Made by a program: the position numbers and the translations under genes. Shown here piece by piece: positions 9,235-18,168 of a DNA stretch of 64,000 nucleotides (position 1 is its first letter; every line of letters begins with the position of its first letter). This DNA is from CAYRUD01 sp964427425 (GTDB lineage Bacteria; Chlamydiota; Chlamydiia; Chlamydiales; FEN-1388): the NCBI GenBank assembly GCA_964427425.1, contig CAYRUD010000014.1, positions 310,001-374,000 on the forward strand, written 5' to 3'. The notes under the pieces were generated by a model. That model saw only the letters and a program-made list of their open reading frames with translations, searched no databases and had not been told where the DNA came from.

Positions 9235-9589
9235 GAACGGTAATTCTCCTTGAAAGAGTAATCCCCTTTGAAGAGCTTGTCTTTTCTCTCGCAAAGGGTT
9301 TCGCTTGGAATATTGTGGCTTCTTTATTCTCTTTCCTCAACTGGATTTTGCTTTTACTGTAATTTAAATTATTTATTTATGATAGCGACCGCTTTTCCTA
9401 ATTAATAATATATAATCTCTGATTGTCTTCTAATTCACTGATTTCAGGACTCTAGCTTTTGGTAGACGAGCGACTCTTTTAGCTAATTATTGTTCAAAAA
9501 AATTCTTGATTGGCTCTTTTATTGTCTCTTTACGTTTCCTTTGGAGACGTGTTGAACAGAGAGTAATTACGCTAAGGTAAGGTGAGGTT

Positions 9590-11173
9590 ATGTTGTTTTC
9601 CCAAGTACAACGAGCAATTTTTTTGATGCTCGTATTTTTATCGACAGCGCTCTGGGGTGGATGGACACCATCCGAAACCATATCATCTCCTGGGGAGTAT
9701 GCAAGGTGGCCGCAAATCGCAGTAGACTCACAAGGGAACGCAGCGGCCGTGTGGGTTATGGAAGACATCAATGACTGGGTTGTTCGAGGGGCTTTTAAGC
9801 CATTTAATGGGGATTGGCAAGAGCCTATAAACATCGTTCAGAGTGAAGATCACGTAAATGACATTGAAATCGCTGTCGATCATGAAGGAACAGTGTATGC
9901 TGCTTGGACTCGCAATCTAAGCTCAAGTCAAGTAATTCAAGTAGCGGTAAAGCGCCTAGATGAAAGCTGGCAGACACCTGTCACTATTTCCTCAGTAGGA
10001 CAATCTGCAAACATCTATCAAATCTGTATCGATAGTGGTAACAATGTGACACTTCTATTTTCAAGTTATAATGGCACAACTTGGCTTATTAAAGAGGTAA
10101 CAAAGCCATATAACGGGATATGGCAGACGCCAGTAGTTATCTCTGATGGAGGCTCAAGTGCATCATCGCCTCAAATGTATATTGCTCAAAATGGCGTCGC
10201 AACAGCTGTATGGAAGAGTTTCAGTGGATCGGAGCATATAATTCAAGCGGCAGATAGGACATCTGGCGGTAGCTGGGGATCACCTTATACTGTTACTGAC
10301 TCATTGCAGTTGTCTTTCGATCCGCAAGTTGTTATGGATTCAGCAGGGAATACATTAGTAGTTTGGAGAGATGCTAATGATCACACAATAAAATCAAGAA
10401 CGCGGCCTCAAAATGGCGCTTGGCAGGCTATAACTACAATATCTCATCCTGGCGATAATGCTTCTCAGCCGCACCTCGTAATCGATTCACAGGGAAATGC
10501 AACAGCGATGTGGGTTGCTTTCAATGGAGTAAATAGTCTTGTACAATCGGCAACAAAACCTTTTAGCCAAGATTGGCTATTGCCTGTAGATGTATCGGAC
10601 GCCGGTAAAGATACATCTGGCCTTCAAATCGCGGCAAATCCTTCTGGTGATATAGCTGCAATCTGGTATTACTTTGACAGCTCACTCAATCAGATTATTC
10701 AAACATCAACGAAGAAGTTTGGACAACAGTGGTTGACTCCAGTCGTTTTATCTATTCCTGAATGGAATTCAGACTATGCTCAAATTGCGATGGATTCGAG
10801 AGGGTATTCATTCGCCGTTTGGGATAGTAATGACGGTGTAAACCATATTGTTCAGTCCGCAAACAATTATGAAGCTCCACCAGTTCCAGTTCAACCAGCT
10901 CCGCCAAGAGACTTTAAGGGAAATCGCGAGAAGAATAGTTTTGTTTGCCAGGCAGAATACGCCCATCATCTTGAATGGAGGCCAAGTGTAAGCTCGAACG
11001 TAGTTTCATATTTGCTCTACCGAGATGGGCGCCTTTTAAGAACATTTTCGCCAAGAAGCAAGTTCTCTTATCGAGTTAGAAACCAATCAAGAAATAAAAA
11101 GGTTGTATATAACCTTGTGGCTCAAGACGATCAAGGAACTCAAAGTGAGGCTGTGTCCGTTATAATCCGTTAG
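9590..11173 (+). CDS. Secreted eight-repeat beta-propeller protein with C-terminal Fn3-like domain
   Basis: The 527-residue precursor has a signal peptide (about residues 1-21). Residues 22-430 hold eight repeats of about 48-52 residues with the pattern W..PV.IS..G..A..PQIA.DS.GNA.AVW, which fits an eight-bladed propeller. A Pro-rich linker (PPVPVQPAPPRD) leads to an 85-residue C-terminal domain with Fn3-like strands (VVSYLLYRDGRLL ... VVYNLVAQD). No Asp-box or catalytic motif stands out, so it is more likely a binding or surface protein than an enzyme. AAGGTGAGG lies just upstream of the ATG. The gene is monocistronic, with a terminator 10 nt after the stop. Confidence 0.7.
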   Translation: MLFSQVQRAIFLMLVFLSTALWGGWTPSETISSPGEYARWPQIAVDSQGNAAAVWVMEDINDWVVRGAFKPFNGDWQEPINIVQSEDHVNDIEIAVDHEGTVYAAWTRNLSSSQVIQVAVKRLDESWQTPVTISSVGQSANIYQICIDSGNNVTLLFSSYNGTTWLIKEVTKPYNGIWQTPVVISDGGSSASSPQMYIAQNGVATAVWKSFSGSEHIIQAADRTSGGSWGSPYTVTDSLQLSFDPQVVMDSAGNTLVVWRDANDHTIKSRTRPQNGAWQAITTISHPGDNASQPHLVIDSQGNATAMWVAFNGVNSLVQSATKPFSQDWLLPVDVSDAGKDTSGLQIAANPSGDIAAIWYYFDSSLNQIIQTSTKKFGQQWLTPVVLSIPEWNSDYAQIAMDSRGYSFAVWDSNDGVNHIVQSANNYEAPPVPVQPAPPRDFKGNREKNSFVCQAEYAHHLEWRPSVSSNVVSYLLYRDGRLLRTFSPRSKFSYRVRNQSRNKKVVYNLVAQDDQGTQSEAVSVIIR

Positions 11174-11183
11174 TTCTAATGAA

Positions 11184-11212
11184 AAAGAGTCTCTTTTTTA
11201 AGGAGACTCTTT
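11184..11212. terminator. Bidirectional intrinsic terminator
   Basis: A 10-bp perfect stem AAAGAGTCTC / GAGACTCTTT with a 9-nt T-rich loop lies between convergent genes ending at 11173 and 11240. Confidence 0.75.
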
Positions 11213-11239
11213 CACTTGAGCTTTTTGAAAGGCAAGAGA

Positions 11240-11770
11240 TTATGCTTTAATAAGAGCTTCTTTATCTAGTTTTTCCTTTAACTTATTCCAGTTCTTAGTA
11301 AGCGATGTCCAGATTTCTTGGATTTTGTCTTGGGTTTCAATCGCGGCATTTTTCCACTCGCTCTCTTTAGTTCCCTCTCCCTTAGAGCTTCCTGAAGTTC
11401 GAGTGAGGGGAAGTTGTTTAAGGAGCGCGTCAATTTTTTTAAAATCTTGGCTGATCTCTTTACTCGCTAGAGTGTCGGCTTCTATTTCAGCGGAGATAAA
11501 ATGCTGATCATAGGACTCGTAAAAGCTTTTTCCCCAATCATTAGATTTCATCATATCCTGACTTTCAACAAGGCGTTCCATCCGTGAGTAGAATTTTTCC
11601 ATGTTGAGGATACAATTTTGAGCAATTGAAGCTCTCCTTCGTACTATTTCCTCTCTTTTCCATCTTCGATATGAAAGTGAAGCGTATATAGATACTAAAG
11701 CGATAACAGCGCCAGAAAGATTGGAGACTATGCTCGACATCTTTTGTAACTCATCTAAAGAATATGCCAT
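11240..11770 (-). CDS. Hypothetical single-pass membrane protein
   Basis: The 176-residue protein has a hydrophobic segment at about residues 12-32 (IVSNLSGAVIALVSIYASLSY), followed at once by a basic cluster RRWKREEIVRRR that would stay in the cytoplasm. The rest is charged and helical with many Lys/Glu, probably coiled. No family is recognised. AAGGAG lies about 12 nt upstream of the chosen ATG. It is followed by the shared terminator and preceded on the same strand by another small membrane gene. Confidence 0.65.
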   Translation of the reverse strand: MAYSLDELQKMSSIVSNLSGAVIALVSIYASLSYRRWKREEIVRRRASIAQNCILNMEKFYSRMERLVESQDMMKSNDWGKSFYESYDQHFISAEIEADTLASKEISQDFKKIDALLKQLPLTRTSGSSKGEGTKESEWKNAAIETQDKIQEIWTSLTKNWNKLKEKLDKEALIKA

Positions 11771-11822
11771 ATGGTATGAGCTCCTTCATATTATGATAGA
11801 TGGTAGTATCTTAGGACCTCTC

Positions 11823-12035
11823 TTAAACGTAGAACTTCTTCAGCTCTCGGGGTTTATTTGTCTTTTCAGATCTCTTGGCACTAGGCTCCTCAAAGAAGCT
11901 TGTTTTATCTTTTGGGTTTTCGATCAGACTTATTCCTGCACAAAGAATTGCCATGCATGCATATAAGGGGACTGTATTCCACAAGATACAGATGGAGGAG
12001 GGGAACTGAAGAAGAAATTTGAGTATGTCACTCAT
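11823..12035 (-). CDS. Small hypothetical membrane protein
   Basis: The 70-residue product starts at the ATG at 12035, preceded by GGAG about 10 nt upstream; the longer reading from 12101 lacks such a site. It has one long or two short hydrophobic stretches (about residues 3-40) and then a charged tail ENPKDKTSFFEEPSAKRSEK. It is unrecognised. It lies upstream of another small membrane gene on the same strand, 52 nt away. Confidence 0.5.
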   Translation of the reverse strand: MSDILKFLLQFPSSICILWNTVPLYACMAILCAGISLIENPKDKTSFFEEPSAKRSEKTNKPRELKKFYV

Positions 12036-12122
12036 AGTATTAAGCACTCCAAGTAGATCGCTGTCGTAGGTAGTATGAATTAATCTTAAGTCTATATTCA
12101 ATTGCGTGCGCGGTATCTCGGT

Positions 12123-12695
12123 TTATAAAGATACGTGCATCTCAGTTTGAGCTATTTCTATAAGCCGCTTCTCCATGGCTATTTCCTCATCAAGAGATGT
12201 TCTTAAGAAGTCAGCGGCTTTCTTATAATCTAAATAGTTCGCTAGCATACAGGTTGAATTATAGGATGCTATCTCATAATGAGCAACTTTTTGACCAATT
12301 GTCAGGATAGCCATATCAACCGCTTCTGTTGTAACAAAATGGGATAAGACAGTTTTTCCATCCTGCAAGATCTTTATTATTCCGTTAGCTCCTTCGCTTA
12401 TTGATGATTGAATGTACATGAGCTCTCTGCCTTTGAATGGGAGGCTCTCAATATTAAAAGGCTGCTTTGAAAGTTTCGTTATCTCATCGGTTATGCCTGT
12501 AAGTTGCATTACTTTATCAAGGCGAGCTATTTGCTGTTTTGTCTCTTCTCTATGTTGAAGGAAGCTGTCGCCTAAGAGATCGAGAATCGCGTGTTCTGCG
12601 AGTTCCCCTAAGTTTAAGAGGACCTCTTTTTCCATGTCATAGAGCGCGCAGATAGACATTTTAAATAGAATATCAAGGGCGGTTTCCTTATCCAT
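12123..12695 (-). CDS. DUF892 (YciE/YciF-like) ferritin-like protein
   Basis: The 190-residue, all-helical protein has the DUF892 pattern: an N-terminal helix around LYDMEKEVL, then a second helix with FLQHREETKQQIARL, and C-terminal helices with HYEIASYNS and EEIAMEKRLIEIA. These carry the Glu/His residues expected of the ferritin-like four-helix bundle. YciE/YciF proteins are stress induced; their biochemical role is unclear. The start at 12695 follows TTGGAGGGC; a longer in-frame reading to 12848 would run into the upstream gene. A paralog lies at 17513-18103. The upstream neighbour is a stress-type glycine-zipper protein, probably co-transcribed. Confidence 0.75.
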   Translation of the reverse strand: MDKETALDILFKMSICALYDMEKEVLLNLGELAEHAILDLLGDSFLQHREETKQQIARLDKVMQLTGITDEITKLSKQPFNIESLPFKGRELMYIQSSISEGANGIIKILQDGKTVLSHFVTTEAVDMAILTIGQKVAHYEIASYNSTCMLANYLDYKKAADFLRTSLDEEIAMEKRLIEIAQTEMHVSL

Positions 12696-12813
12696 ATTAT
12701 TGCCCTCCAAAAGATGTAGGAGAAGTTTCTGCCAAGGAGAGAACGAAAAGAGAGCCCCTGAAGCTGGGCTCTCATACGGCAGCAATAGAGCTGTATCGAT
12801 GTCCGAAAAAGCG

Positions 12814-13338
12814 CTATGAACGTGGGTATATCTCGATAGCGCCGGCATTTTTGTATATTTGAACAGCTTTTGAGATCATTTCTTCATTGTTAGTCTCAAC
12901 CGCAATAAGTGTTTGCCCAGCTGTGAGGTGTTTTGCGTATTTGTCGGCTTCAGGCTCTTCTATCCCCATGCCAACTAAAGCTCCACCGATCAATCCTACA
13001 CCGCTTCCTACCGCAGTTCCACTTAGCATAGCAGAAAGTGCCGTCATGACAGGGCCGCCCGCAAGAAAGGGACCGATTCCAGGAATTGACATAATGCCAA
13101 GTCCGGTTAATAGCCCTAAAGCAGTTCCGGTAATTGCTCCAACAGAGGCTCCGCTAACTGCACCAGCTTGAGTAAAGCTTGTGTGATTTTTGTGAGCGGC
13201 GTCTTTTCCATGTGGAACAACATCCTTTGGATGGAGGACAGATATCTCTTTCTCCGTAAATCCAGCCTTTTTTAACTCCTTAACCGTTGCGTCAATTTTG
13301 CTTTCTTTTTCTACGAGGCATAAAGCAATCTTTTTCAT
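12814..13338 (-). CDS. Glycine-zipper stress protein (general stress protein 17M-like N-terminus)
   Basis: The 174-residue protein starts with an alpha/beta segment (MKKIALCLVEKESKIDATVKELKKAGF) like the YflT/GSP17M domain. It then has a long Gly/Ala-rich hydrophobic hairpin (about 58-125, repeated GxxxG), and ends with a second alpha/beta half (GQTLIAVETNNEEMISKAVQIYKNAGA). This layout is common in stress-inducible proteins found beside DUF892 genes in other bacteria. Membrane insertion of the glycine zipper is likely. The DUF892 gene starts 118 nt downstream, suggesting one operon. Confidence 0.6.
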   Translation of the reverse strand: MKKIALCLVEKESKIDATVKELKKAGFTEKEISVLHPKDVVPHGKDAAHKNHTSFTQAGAVSGASVGAITGTALGLLTGLGIMSIPGIGPFLAGGPVMTALSAMLSGTAVGSGVGLIGGALVGMGIEEPEADKYAKHLTAGQTLIAVETNNEEMISKAVQIYKNAGAIEIYPRS

Positions 13339-13700
13339 AATATGCTCTCAACGTTATTTATATTTCCATGATTACTACTATTTGTAATTACCTGTTCTCT
13401 ACTCTTTCCCAAGGCTAATTATCAAACAATTCAGCAAGGGAATAGATTATTTTTATGAGTTAACTCACTGAAGTAAAATTAGCTAAAAGAGCGATAGAAC
13501 ATGATCTCATATAAAATAACTCTCAAATAAACCAGCAAGTACAATTATTTTTTGAGGGCTTATTTTGCGCTCTTTTAAATGCTATGATCGCTCTCTAATA
13601 ATATCCAGAGATGTTATTACTCTATTGTAGGATTAAAAGTTGTACAGGATGTTTGATTTCGGTTTCAAACGTCAAGCAAGAGGCGGTTGAAAGGACAAGC
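13339..13700. other. Intergenic region with no recognised gene
   Basis: This AT-rich stretch between two minus-strand genes should hold the promoter of the glycine-zipper/DUF892 operon. An imperfect inverted repeat (CTCAAATAA near 13522 against TTATTTTTTGAG near 13549) is present. No ORF with coding character was found. Confidence 0.4.
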
Positions 13701-13726
13701 GGCCTCTATTTTATTAGGTAGAGGCC
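13701..13726 (-). terminator. Hairpin downstream of the 13747 gene
   Basis: A perfect 8-bp GGCCTCTA / TAGAGGCC stem with a 10-nt loop lies 20 nt after the stop of the gene at 13747. The U-tract is weak. Confidence 0.55.
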
Positions 13727-13746
13727 GTACAAAAGGTATATTTTAT

Positions 13747-14979
13747 TTATTCTTCAGTTTTCTCGATTAATTCATCTCGAATTCTGTTGGCATTATTGAT
13801 TGCTTTTACGAATTCGCTTTGAGGATTCTTTGATATTCCTTGAGCAGTAAAAATCTCTTCTTCTGTTACTGTGACGCCTTTTTCTTCAGTAGTTTTAAGC
13901 GCTTTCACAAATTCAGATGCAGATGTAGCTGACGGAATATATTCATTGCTTGTCAGGATATCTTTAAATGTCTCATGTCCTACTTGGACTGTTGGGATTC
14001 CACAAGCAGGAAAGAGTGTGTTCGATCCTGTTTGATAATAGAGTGCAAGATCTGCGACTTTAGTTGCTGAATTAAAATCAGTCTGAGAAATGACAATATG
14101 GGGGATTTTTTTGCCTTCGTTTTCAGATGAGTATTTCATCAGCATTTCCTCGACTTTTTTAGCGTCAATTCCTTCACTCTTTGCTCGAGGGTGTTGTTGA
14201 ATGATGAATACGTATTCAAAAGCTTTCGAGTTAGATTCATTCGAGAGCCCTTCGATTATCGTGAGGAAAGCAGGAAATGCCTTTTCGTAATATTCGCTAT
14301 TGGCTCCGCCATAATAGACTGCGATTTTTTGACCTTTGTCTTCGATGTTATGTTGATCCAGGATCTCTTTTCGAAGAAGGGTTCTTTTTTCTTCTTCTCT
14401 TCCCTCTTTTATCGTCTTTATTTGCTGAGGCAGCGTTGAAAAACCGATTCCAGCTCGTTCAATCGTATCAAGCTCAATTTCAGTATTCGGTGTGCTTAAG
14501 ATTTGCCCTTCACTTAAATTCTTATTAGCAAACAAGATGAGATGGCTTTTTTCTAATGTCTTCTTAGCAGTCTCTGAATATCCTCCTGGGACATATCGCT
14601 CTGGATTGTCATAAAACGATATCCTGACTATTTCAGGAGACTTCTCAGAGAGGATCTCAAAAACTCGACTTGTAAACGGCGATCCAACATCACAAATAAC
14701 GGCTTGGAATTTTTTTGAGATGGAATATGCGACTTCAACAGCAGCCTCATGAAGGACCCTATCGCCCAGTTTATCAAGAGTTTCAGTTGAGTATGATTGT
14801 GCAAATGATTTTAGCTCCTGCACTTTTCCTTGAAGTCTTTCGTACGCTGTGTCTCTTGCATATACTTCGCTTTGAATTGAGTTATTATTGCACCAGCTTT
14901 GAGCTTCTTGAACAAAAGGAGTGGATGCTGGGTGGCATGCAAGAAAGCAAATCTGGGATATAGTCGCAAAGTTAGTCAT
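13747..14979 (-). CDS. Hypothetical protein, possible GT-B-like fold
   Basis: The 410-residue protein has two alpha/beta halves. The first (about 1-170) contains FQAVICDVGSPF and LILFANKNLSEG. The second (about 215-400) has IAVYYGGANSEY, YVFIIQQHPRAKS, IPHIVISQTDF and a segment reading ADLALYYQTGSNTLFPACGIPTVQVG. The last resembles the sugar-nucleotide-binding region of GT-B glycosyltransferases and UDP-GlcNAc 2-epimerases (serine or threonine, then a Gly-Ile-Pro turn). This is a fold-level impression only; substrate and reaction are unknown. A small hydrophilic ORF lies 25 nt upstream and may share the transcript. Confidence 0.6.
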   Translation of the reverse strand: MTNFATISQICFLACHPASTPFVQEAQSWCNNNSIQSEVYARDTAYERLQGKVQELKSFAQSYSTETLDKLGDRVLHEAAVEVAYSISKKFQAVICDVGSPFTSRVFEILSEKSPEIVRISFYDNPERYVPGGYSETAKKTLEKSHLILFANKNLSEGQILSTPNTEIELDTIERAGIGFSTLPQQIKTIKEGREEEKRTLLRKEILDQHNIEDKGQKIAVYYGGANSEYYEKAFPAFLTIIEGLSNESNSKAFEYVFIIQQHPRAKSEGIDAKKVEEMLMKYSSENEGKKIPHIVISQTDFNSATKVADLALYYQTGSNTLFPACGIPTVQVGHETFKDILTSNEYIPSATSASEFVKALKTTEEKGVTVTEEEIFTAQGISKNPQSEFVKAINNANRIRDELIEKTEE

Positions 14980-15004
14980 ATATGTTCCTATTTAAAATTA
15001 GATA

Positions 15005-15211
15005 TTATGGCTCGTAGCTTGCGCCGCGTTCTTCACCGAGAGTTCTATGTTTCTGACGTTCGTCAGACTCTCCTAATTGAAGTTCTTCGGTCGGATCCAT
15101 ATCGAAATCAATGGAATCGGCTCCTGCCTGTTCTTTCTTCCCTTGATCTTGATAAGGCATTTTTTCGAAGTGATACAGGTTGCTTTTTTTATTATTCTTG
15201 TTATTTTTCAT
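15005..15211 (-). CDS. Small hydrophilic hypothetical protein
   Basis: The 68-residue ORF lies 25 nt upstream of the GT-B-like gene on the same strand. It is Lys/Asn-rich at the start and acidic after that (DSIDFDMDPTEELQLGESDE), with no hydrophobic segment. No good ribosome-binding site precedes the first ATG; an internal start at MPYQDQG is possible. It is listed because of its operon position and absence of any competing gene. Confidence 0.4.
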   Translation of the reverse strand: MKNNKNNKKSNLYHFEKMPYQDQGKKEQAGADSIDFDMDPTEELQLGESDERQKHRTLGEERGASYEP

Positions 15212-15617
15212 GTTTAAATAAAAATTTGTATTTTGTTTCTAAATTATTAATAACGCAAGATTCATGATTATGCTTTTTCTTAATCAAGGTCAATCAGTAA
15301 AGATCCCTAGATAAAAATAAATGAGTCATAAGCTTCTCTTTACGAGTGGGATATAATTTTGAAAATTAGTTTAGAGCTGTTCAAGAAGGGGATGCTTTGC
15401 AAATTTAGGATTCATCGATCTGCTCATACAATAGCTATCTCATCAATTTTACAATCAACAGCGACTCCGATTGCTGAATAGGCAAATTTAAGAGCTACAT
15501 TATGTACGTGGCTTCCCTTCTTAAAATAACGTCAAAGAAGGTATCGGAGCGAGTATAGTTAGACCTCTTTATAATAGAAATTCATAATCTTAAGAGACAT
15601 ATGAAGGAGAGGGTGTA
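15212..15617. other. Divergent intergenic region
   Basis: The region separates the minus-strand unit ending at 15211 from the plus-strand ABC exporter. It contains an inverted pair AAGAAGGG (15383-15390) and CCCTTCTT (15515-15522), and a direct pair GCAAATTTA near 15399 and 15482. A short minus-strand reading frame between them looks weakly protein-like but has no start. It could be a decayed gene; I cannot name it. Confidence 0.3.
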
Positions 15618-17414
15618 ATGACGCGTATTCCAACTACCTTGCCCCGATTTATATGGTATTTTTCATCGAGGTATCTTTCGTATTTCTCTGGAATCTTGCT
15701 TGTATTTCTTTTCCGTGCCGCTCATTTGTCGCTAAGTCCATACATGATGAAAGTAATTATCGACAGGGCAGCTCTCGTTGATACAAGCCGTGGAGATACT
15801 GGTTTTTCTGAACTCATCAGTTTCGTATGGATTCCTGCTGTTGCGTATGTTCTGTTAGGCTTTCTTATGGGAGTGGTGTATAGAATTTATGACTACTTAG
15901 CTCTGACAATGTATCCTGCCATAAAGAATGATATCGCTGCGGGTATATTTAAATATGTAGAGCAGCACTCTTACAGCTATTTCCAAGAAACCTTTTCAGG
16001 AAGTATCGCTAATAAGATTAATGAAGTTAGAAATGGAGTTATCCGAATAATCGGAATATGCCTTGAGAGCTTTATTTCTACAGCGCTCGTATTCATTACA
16101 AGTGCGATAACTCTTTATTTCGTTCACCCGCTCTTCTCGGTCATCGTTCTTGTGTGGATTGTGATCTTTGTAGGAATATCGATAGCACTATCGAAAAGAG
16201 CTCAAGAGTACGCAAGGAATTACTCAGAGGCAAGAAGCACTCTTACAGGAAAGATTGTCGATAGTATCTCGAATATTTTGGCGGTAAAACTCTTTGCTCA
16301 TGAAAAGTTTGAGGGAAGATACCTTCAAAACTTTCTTGAAGATACGGCGCAAAAAGACAGGCGCCTGCAATGGTATCTTTTGAAGGTGAAGGCGGTCTAC
16401 ACTGTACTAACAGCTGTTTTGGTATCAACAGTGACATGGCTTTTATTATATGAAAGGGCAAGAGGAGGTGTCTCTGTTGGTGATTTTGCGCTCATATTCA
16501 CAATTATCATGTTTCTGATAGACGAAGCGTTTACTATCTCAACTCTTCTCATTAACTTCTCAGAGGATATAGGCACCTGTAGGCAGTCTTTAGCGCTTAT
16601 GTCAATTCCTCAAGAGATTGTTGATCGGCCAGATGCGAAAGCTATTAAAGTCGCAAAAGGGGAGATTGTCTTTGATAAGGTATCTTTCAGGTATAAGAAA
16701 GGACAAAGTATTTTCACTGATAAATCGGTGTTCATTCATCCTGGTGAAAAAATTGGTCTCGTGGGATTCTCTGGAAGTGGTAAGAGCACTTTTGTGAACT
16801 TGATATTACGTTTTTTTGATGTAAGCTCAGGGCGGATTCTGATAGATGGCCAAGACATTTCTCATGTAACTCAAGAGTCTCTCAGAGCATCTATTTCAAT
16901 GATTCCGCAAGAACCTGTTCTTTTCCATAGGACAATTATGGAGAATATCCGCTATGGGCGCCTTCAAGCCACAGATCAGGAAGTGATCGAGAGCGCTAAG
17001 AAAGCTCATTGTCATGAATTTATCATGCGCTTAAAAGAGGGTTATGATTCATTAGTCGGAGAAAGGGGAGTAAAACTCTCTGGAGGTCAAAGACAGCGCA
17101 TTGCCTTAGCGCGGGCTATTCTCAAAAATGCGCCAATCCTTATTCTGGATGAAGCGACATCTGCATTGGATTCAGTGACAGAGAGCTATATTCAGGAGAG
17201 CCTTGAGGAATTGATGAAGGGGAGGACGACACTTGTCATTGCGCATAGACTATCGACCCTTTTTAGCATGGATCGTATATTGGTCTTTAGTCATGGCCAG
17301 ATAGTTGAAGATGGCCGTCATCAAGATTTGATCAAGAAAGACGGTCCTTATTCAAAACTTTGGAGTATGCAAGCCGGCGGATTCTTAGGCGATGGATCTC
17401 TTAAGGCTTTATAA
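15618..17414 (+). CDS. ABC exporter half-transporter (MsbA/multidrug type)
   Basis: The 598-residue protein fuses an ABC type 1 exporter membrane domain (six helices, about 15-320) to a nucleotide-binding domain (about 345-590). Walker A is GFSGSGKST (about 385-393), the Q-loop is near PQEPVLF, the signature is LSGGQRQR (about 487), Walker B is ILILDEATSALD and the switch His is in IAHRLST. It should work as a homodimer in the inner membrane. The substrate could be lipid, peptide or drug; the sequence does not decide. AGGAG precedes the start. A DUF892 gene follows 98 nt later, with its own ribosome-binding site. Confidence 0.9.
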   Translation: MTRIPTTLPRFIWYFSSRYLSYFSGILLVFLFRAAHLSLSPYMMKVIIDRAALVDTSRGDTGFSELISFVWIPAVAYVLLGFLMGVVYRIYDYLALTMYPAIKNDIAAGIFKYVEQHSYSYFQETFSGSIANKINEVRNGVIRIIGICLESFISTALVFITSAITLYFVHPLFSVIVLVWIVIFVGISIALSKRAQEYARNYSEARSTLTGKIVDSISNILAVKLFAHEKFEGRYLQNFLEDTAQKDRRLQWYLLKVKAVYTVLTAVLVSTVTWLLLYERARGGVSVGDFALIFTIIMFLIDEAFTISTLLINFSEDIGTCRQSLALMSIPQEIVDRPDAKAIKVAKGEIVFDKVSFRYKKGQSIFTDKSVFIHPGEKIGLVGFSGSGKSTFVNLILRFFDVSSGRILIDGQDISHVTQESLRASISMIPQEPVLFHRTIMENIRYGRLQATDQEVIESAKKAHCHEFIMRLKEGYDSLVGERGVKLSGGQRQRIALARAILKNAPILILDEATSALDSVTESYIQESLEELMKGRTTLVIAHRLSTLFSMDRILVFSHGQIVEDGRHQDLIKKDGPYSKLWSMQAGGFLGDGSLKAL

Positions 17415-17512
17415 TATTTTAGAGCAGACCTTAAGCATTCTCATTACATATGAGAGAGTATGCTATTTGTTTGAATATAATAAAAATAGACTAACACGTT
17501 GTGGAGGATAGT

Positions 17513-18103
17513 ATGGATAAGAATACTGCCCTAGATCTCTTTTTAGAGGTAAGCATTAGGCATCTTTATAATGCTGAGCATGAGACGTATGATAATTTGA
17601 GTGTGTTAGCTACAACTGCTAATAATGATTCGCTACGGGATTTATTCAATCACCATAGAGAAGAGACTGATGAGCAGATCCATCGACTTGAACGAGCTAT
17701 GGATATCCTTGGTATCGATATTAATTCAAGTAAGCTTCGTGGTATGTCGAGCTTCATGGAGCAAGGAAAAGAGCTTTTAAAAACAATGGCTGACTTTAAC
17801 TTCTCAGATCGAAGCAAAGGAATGCACGGTATCATTAATGAGGGAAAAGAACTTATCCGTCATTTTGCGGATACTGATGCAGGTGACTTAGCGCTTGTAA
17901 GCGCAGGAAGGAAAGTAGAGTACTTTGAAATTGCGTGCTATCAGTCGCTTTGTCTTTTAGCTGATATCTACAATCATAAGGAGATACTTCATTTGATGAA
18001 ACAATCCCTCAGAGAAGAGATAGCAATGCAAGAGCGTCTTATGAGGCTTGCCCAAGAAGAGCTGGCTCATACCTTCTTTCATGAGTATGAACACAATGTA
18101 TAA
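17513..18103 (+). CDS. DUF892 (YciE/YciF-like) ferritin-like protein
   Basis: The 196-residue helical protein is clearly paralogous to the one at 12123-12695: MDKNTALDLF against MDKETALDIL, HHREETDEQIHRLERAM against QHREETKQQIARLDKVM, and EEIAMQERLMRLAQEE against EEIAMEKRLIEIAQTE. The start at 17513 follows GTGGAGGATAGT; the GTG at 17501 overlaps that ribosome-binding site and is less likely. A good terminator follows at 18132. It is probably stress related. Confidence 0.75.
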   Translation: MDKNTALDLFLEVSIRHLYNAEHETYDNLSVLATTANNDSLRDLFNHHREETDEQIHRLERAMDILGIDINSSKLRGMSSFMEQGKELLKTMADFNFSDRSKGMHGIINEGKELIRHFADTDAGDLALVSAGRKVEYFEIACYQSLCLLADIYNHKEILHLMKQSLREEIAMQERLMRLAQEELAHTFFHEYEHNV

Positions 18104-18131
18104 GTAAACTTCGTTTCTCTATCTTTCGTTT

Positions 18132-18168
18132 CCCCTTCAAGAAGACTACATAAGTCTCTTTGAAGGGG
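18132..18168 (+). terminator. Intrinsic terminator
   Basis: CCCCTTCAA pairs with TTGAAGGGG. After a 2x2 internal loop, AGACT pairs with AGTCT around a 5-nt loop. T-rich sequence follows. It lies 28 nt after the DUF892 stop. Confidence 0.8.

Noticed and set aside
9020..9340. 106-codon ORF overlapping the start of sdaA
   Set aside because: It overlaps the conserved serine dehydratase N-terminus and shows no coding character.
12123..12848. 241-codon reading of the first DUF892 gene
   Set aside because: The extra 51 residues are not like the family and overlap the upstream gene; the start at 12695 has GGAGG and matches the paralog.
15383..15522. AAGAAGGG inverted pair as possible ends of a mobile element
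   Set aside because: Only 8 bp, with a 124-nt interior that encodes no transposase and no target duplication.
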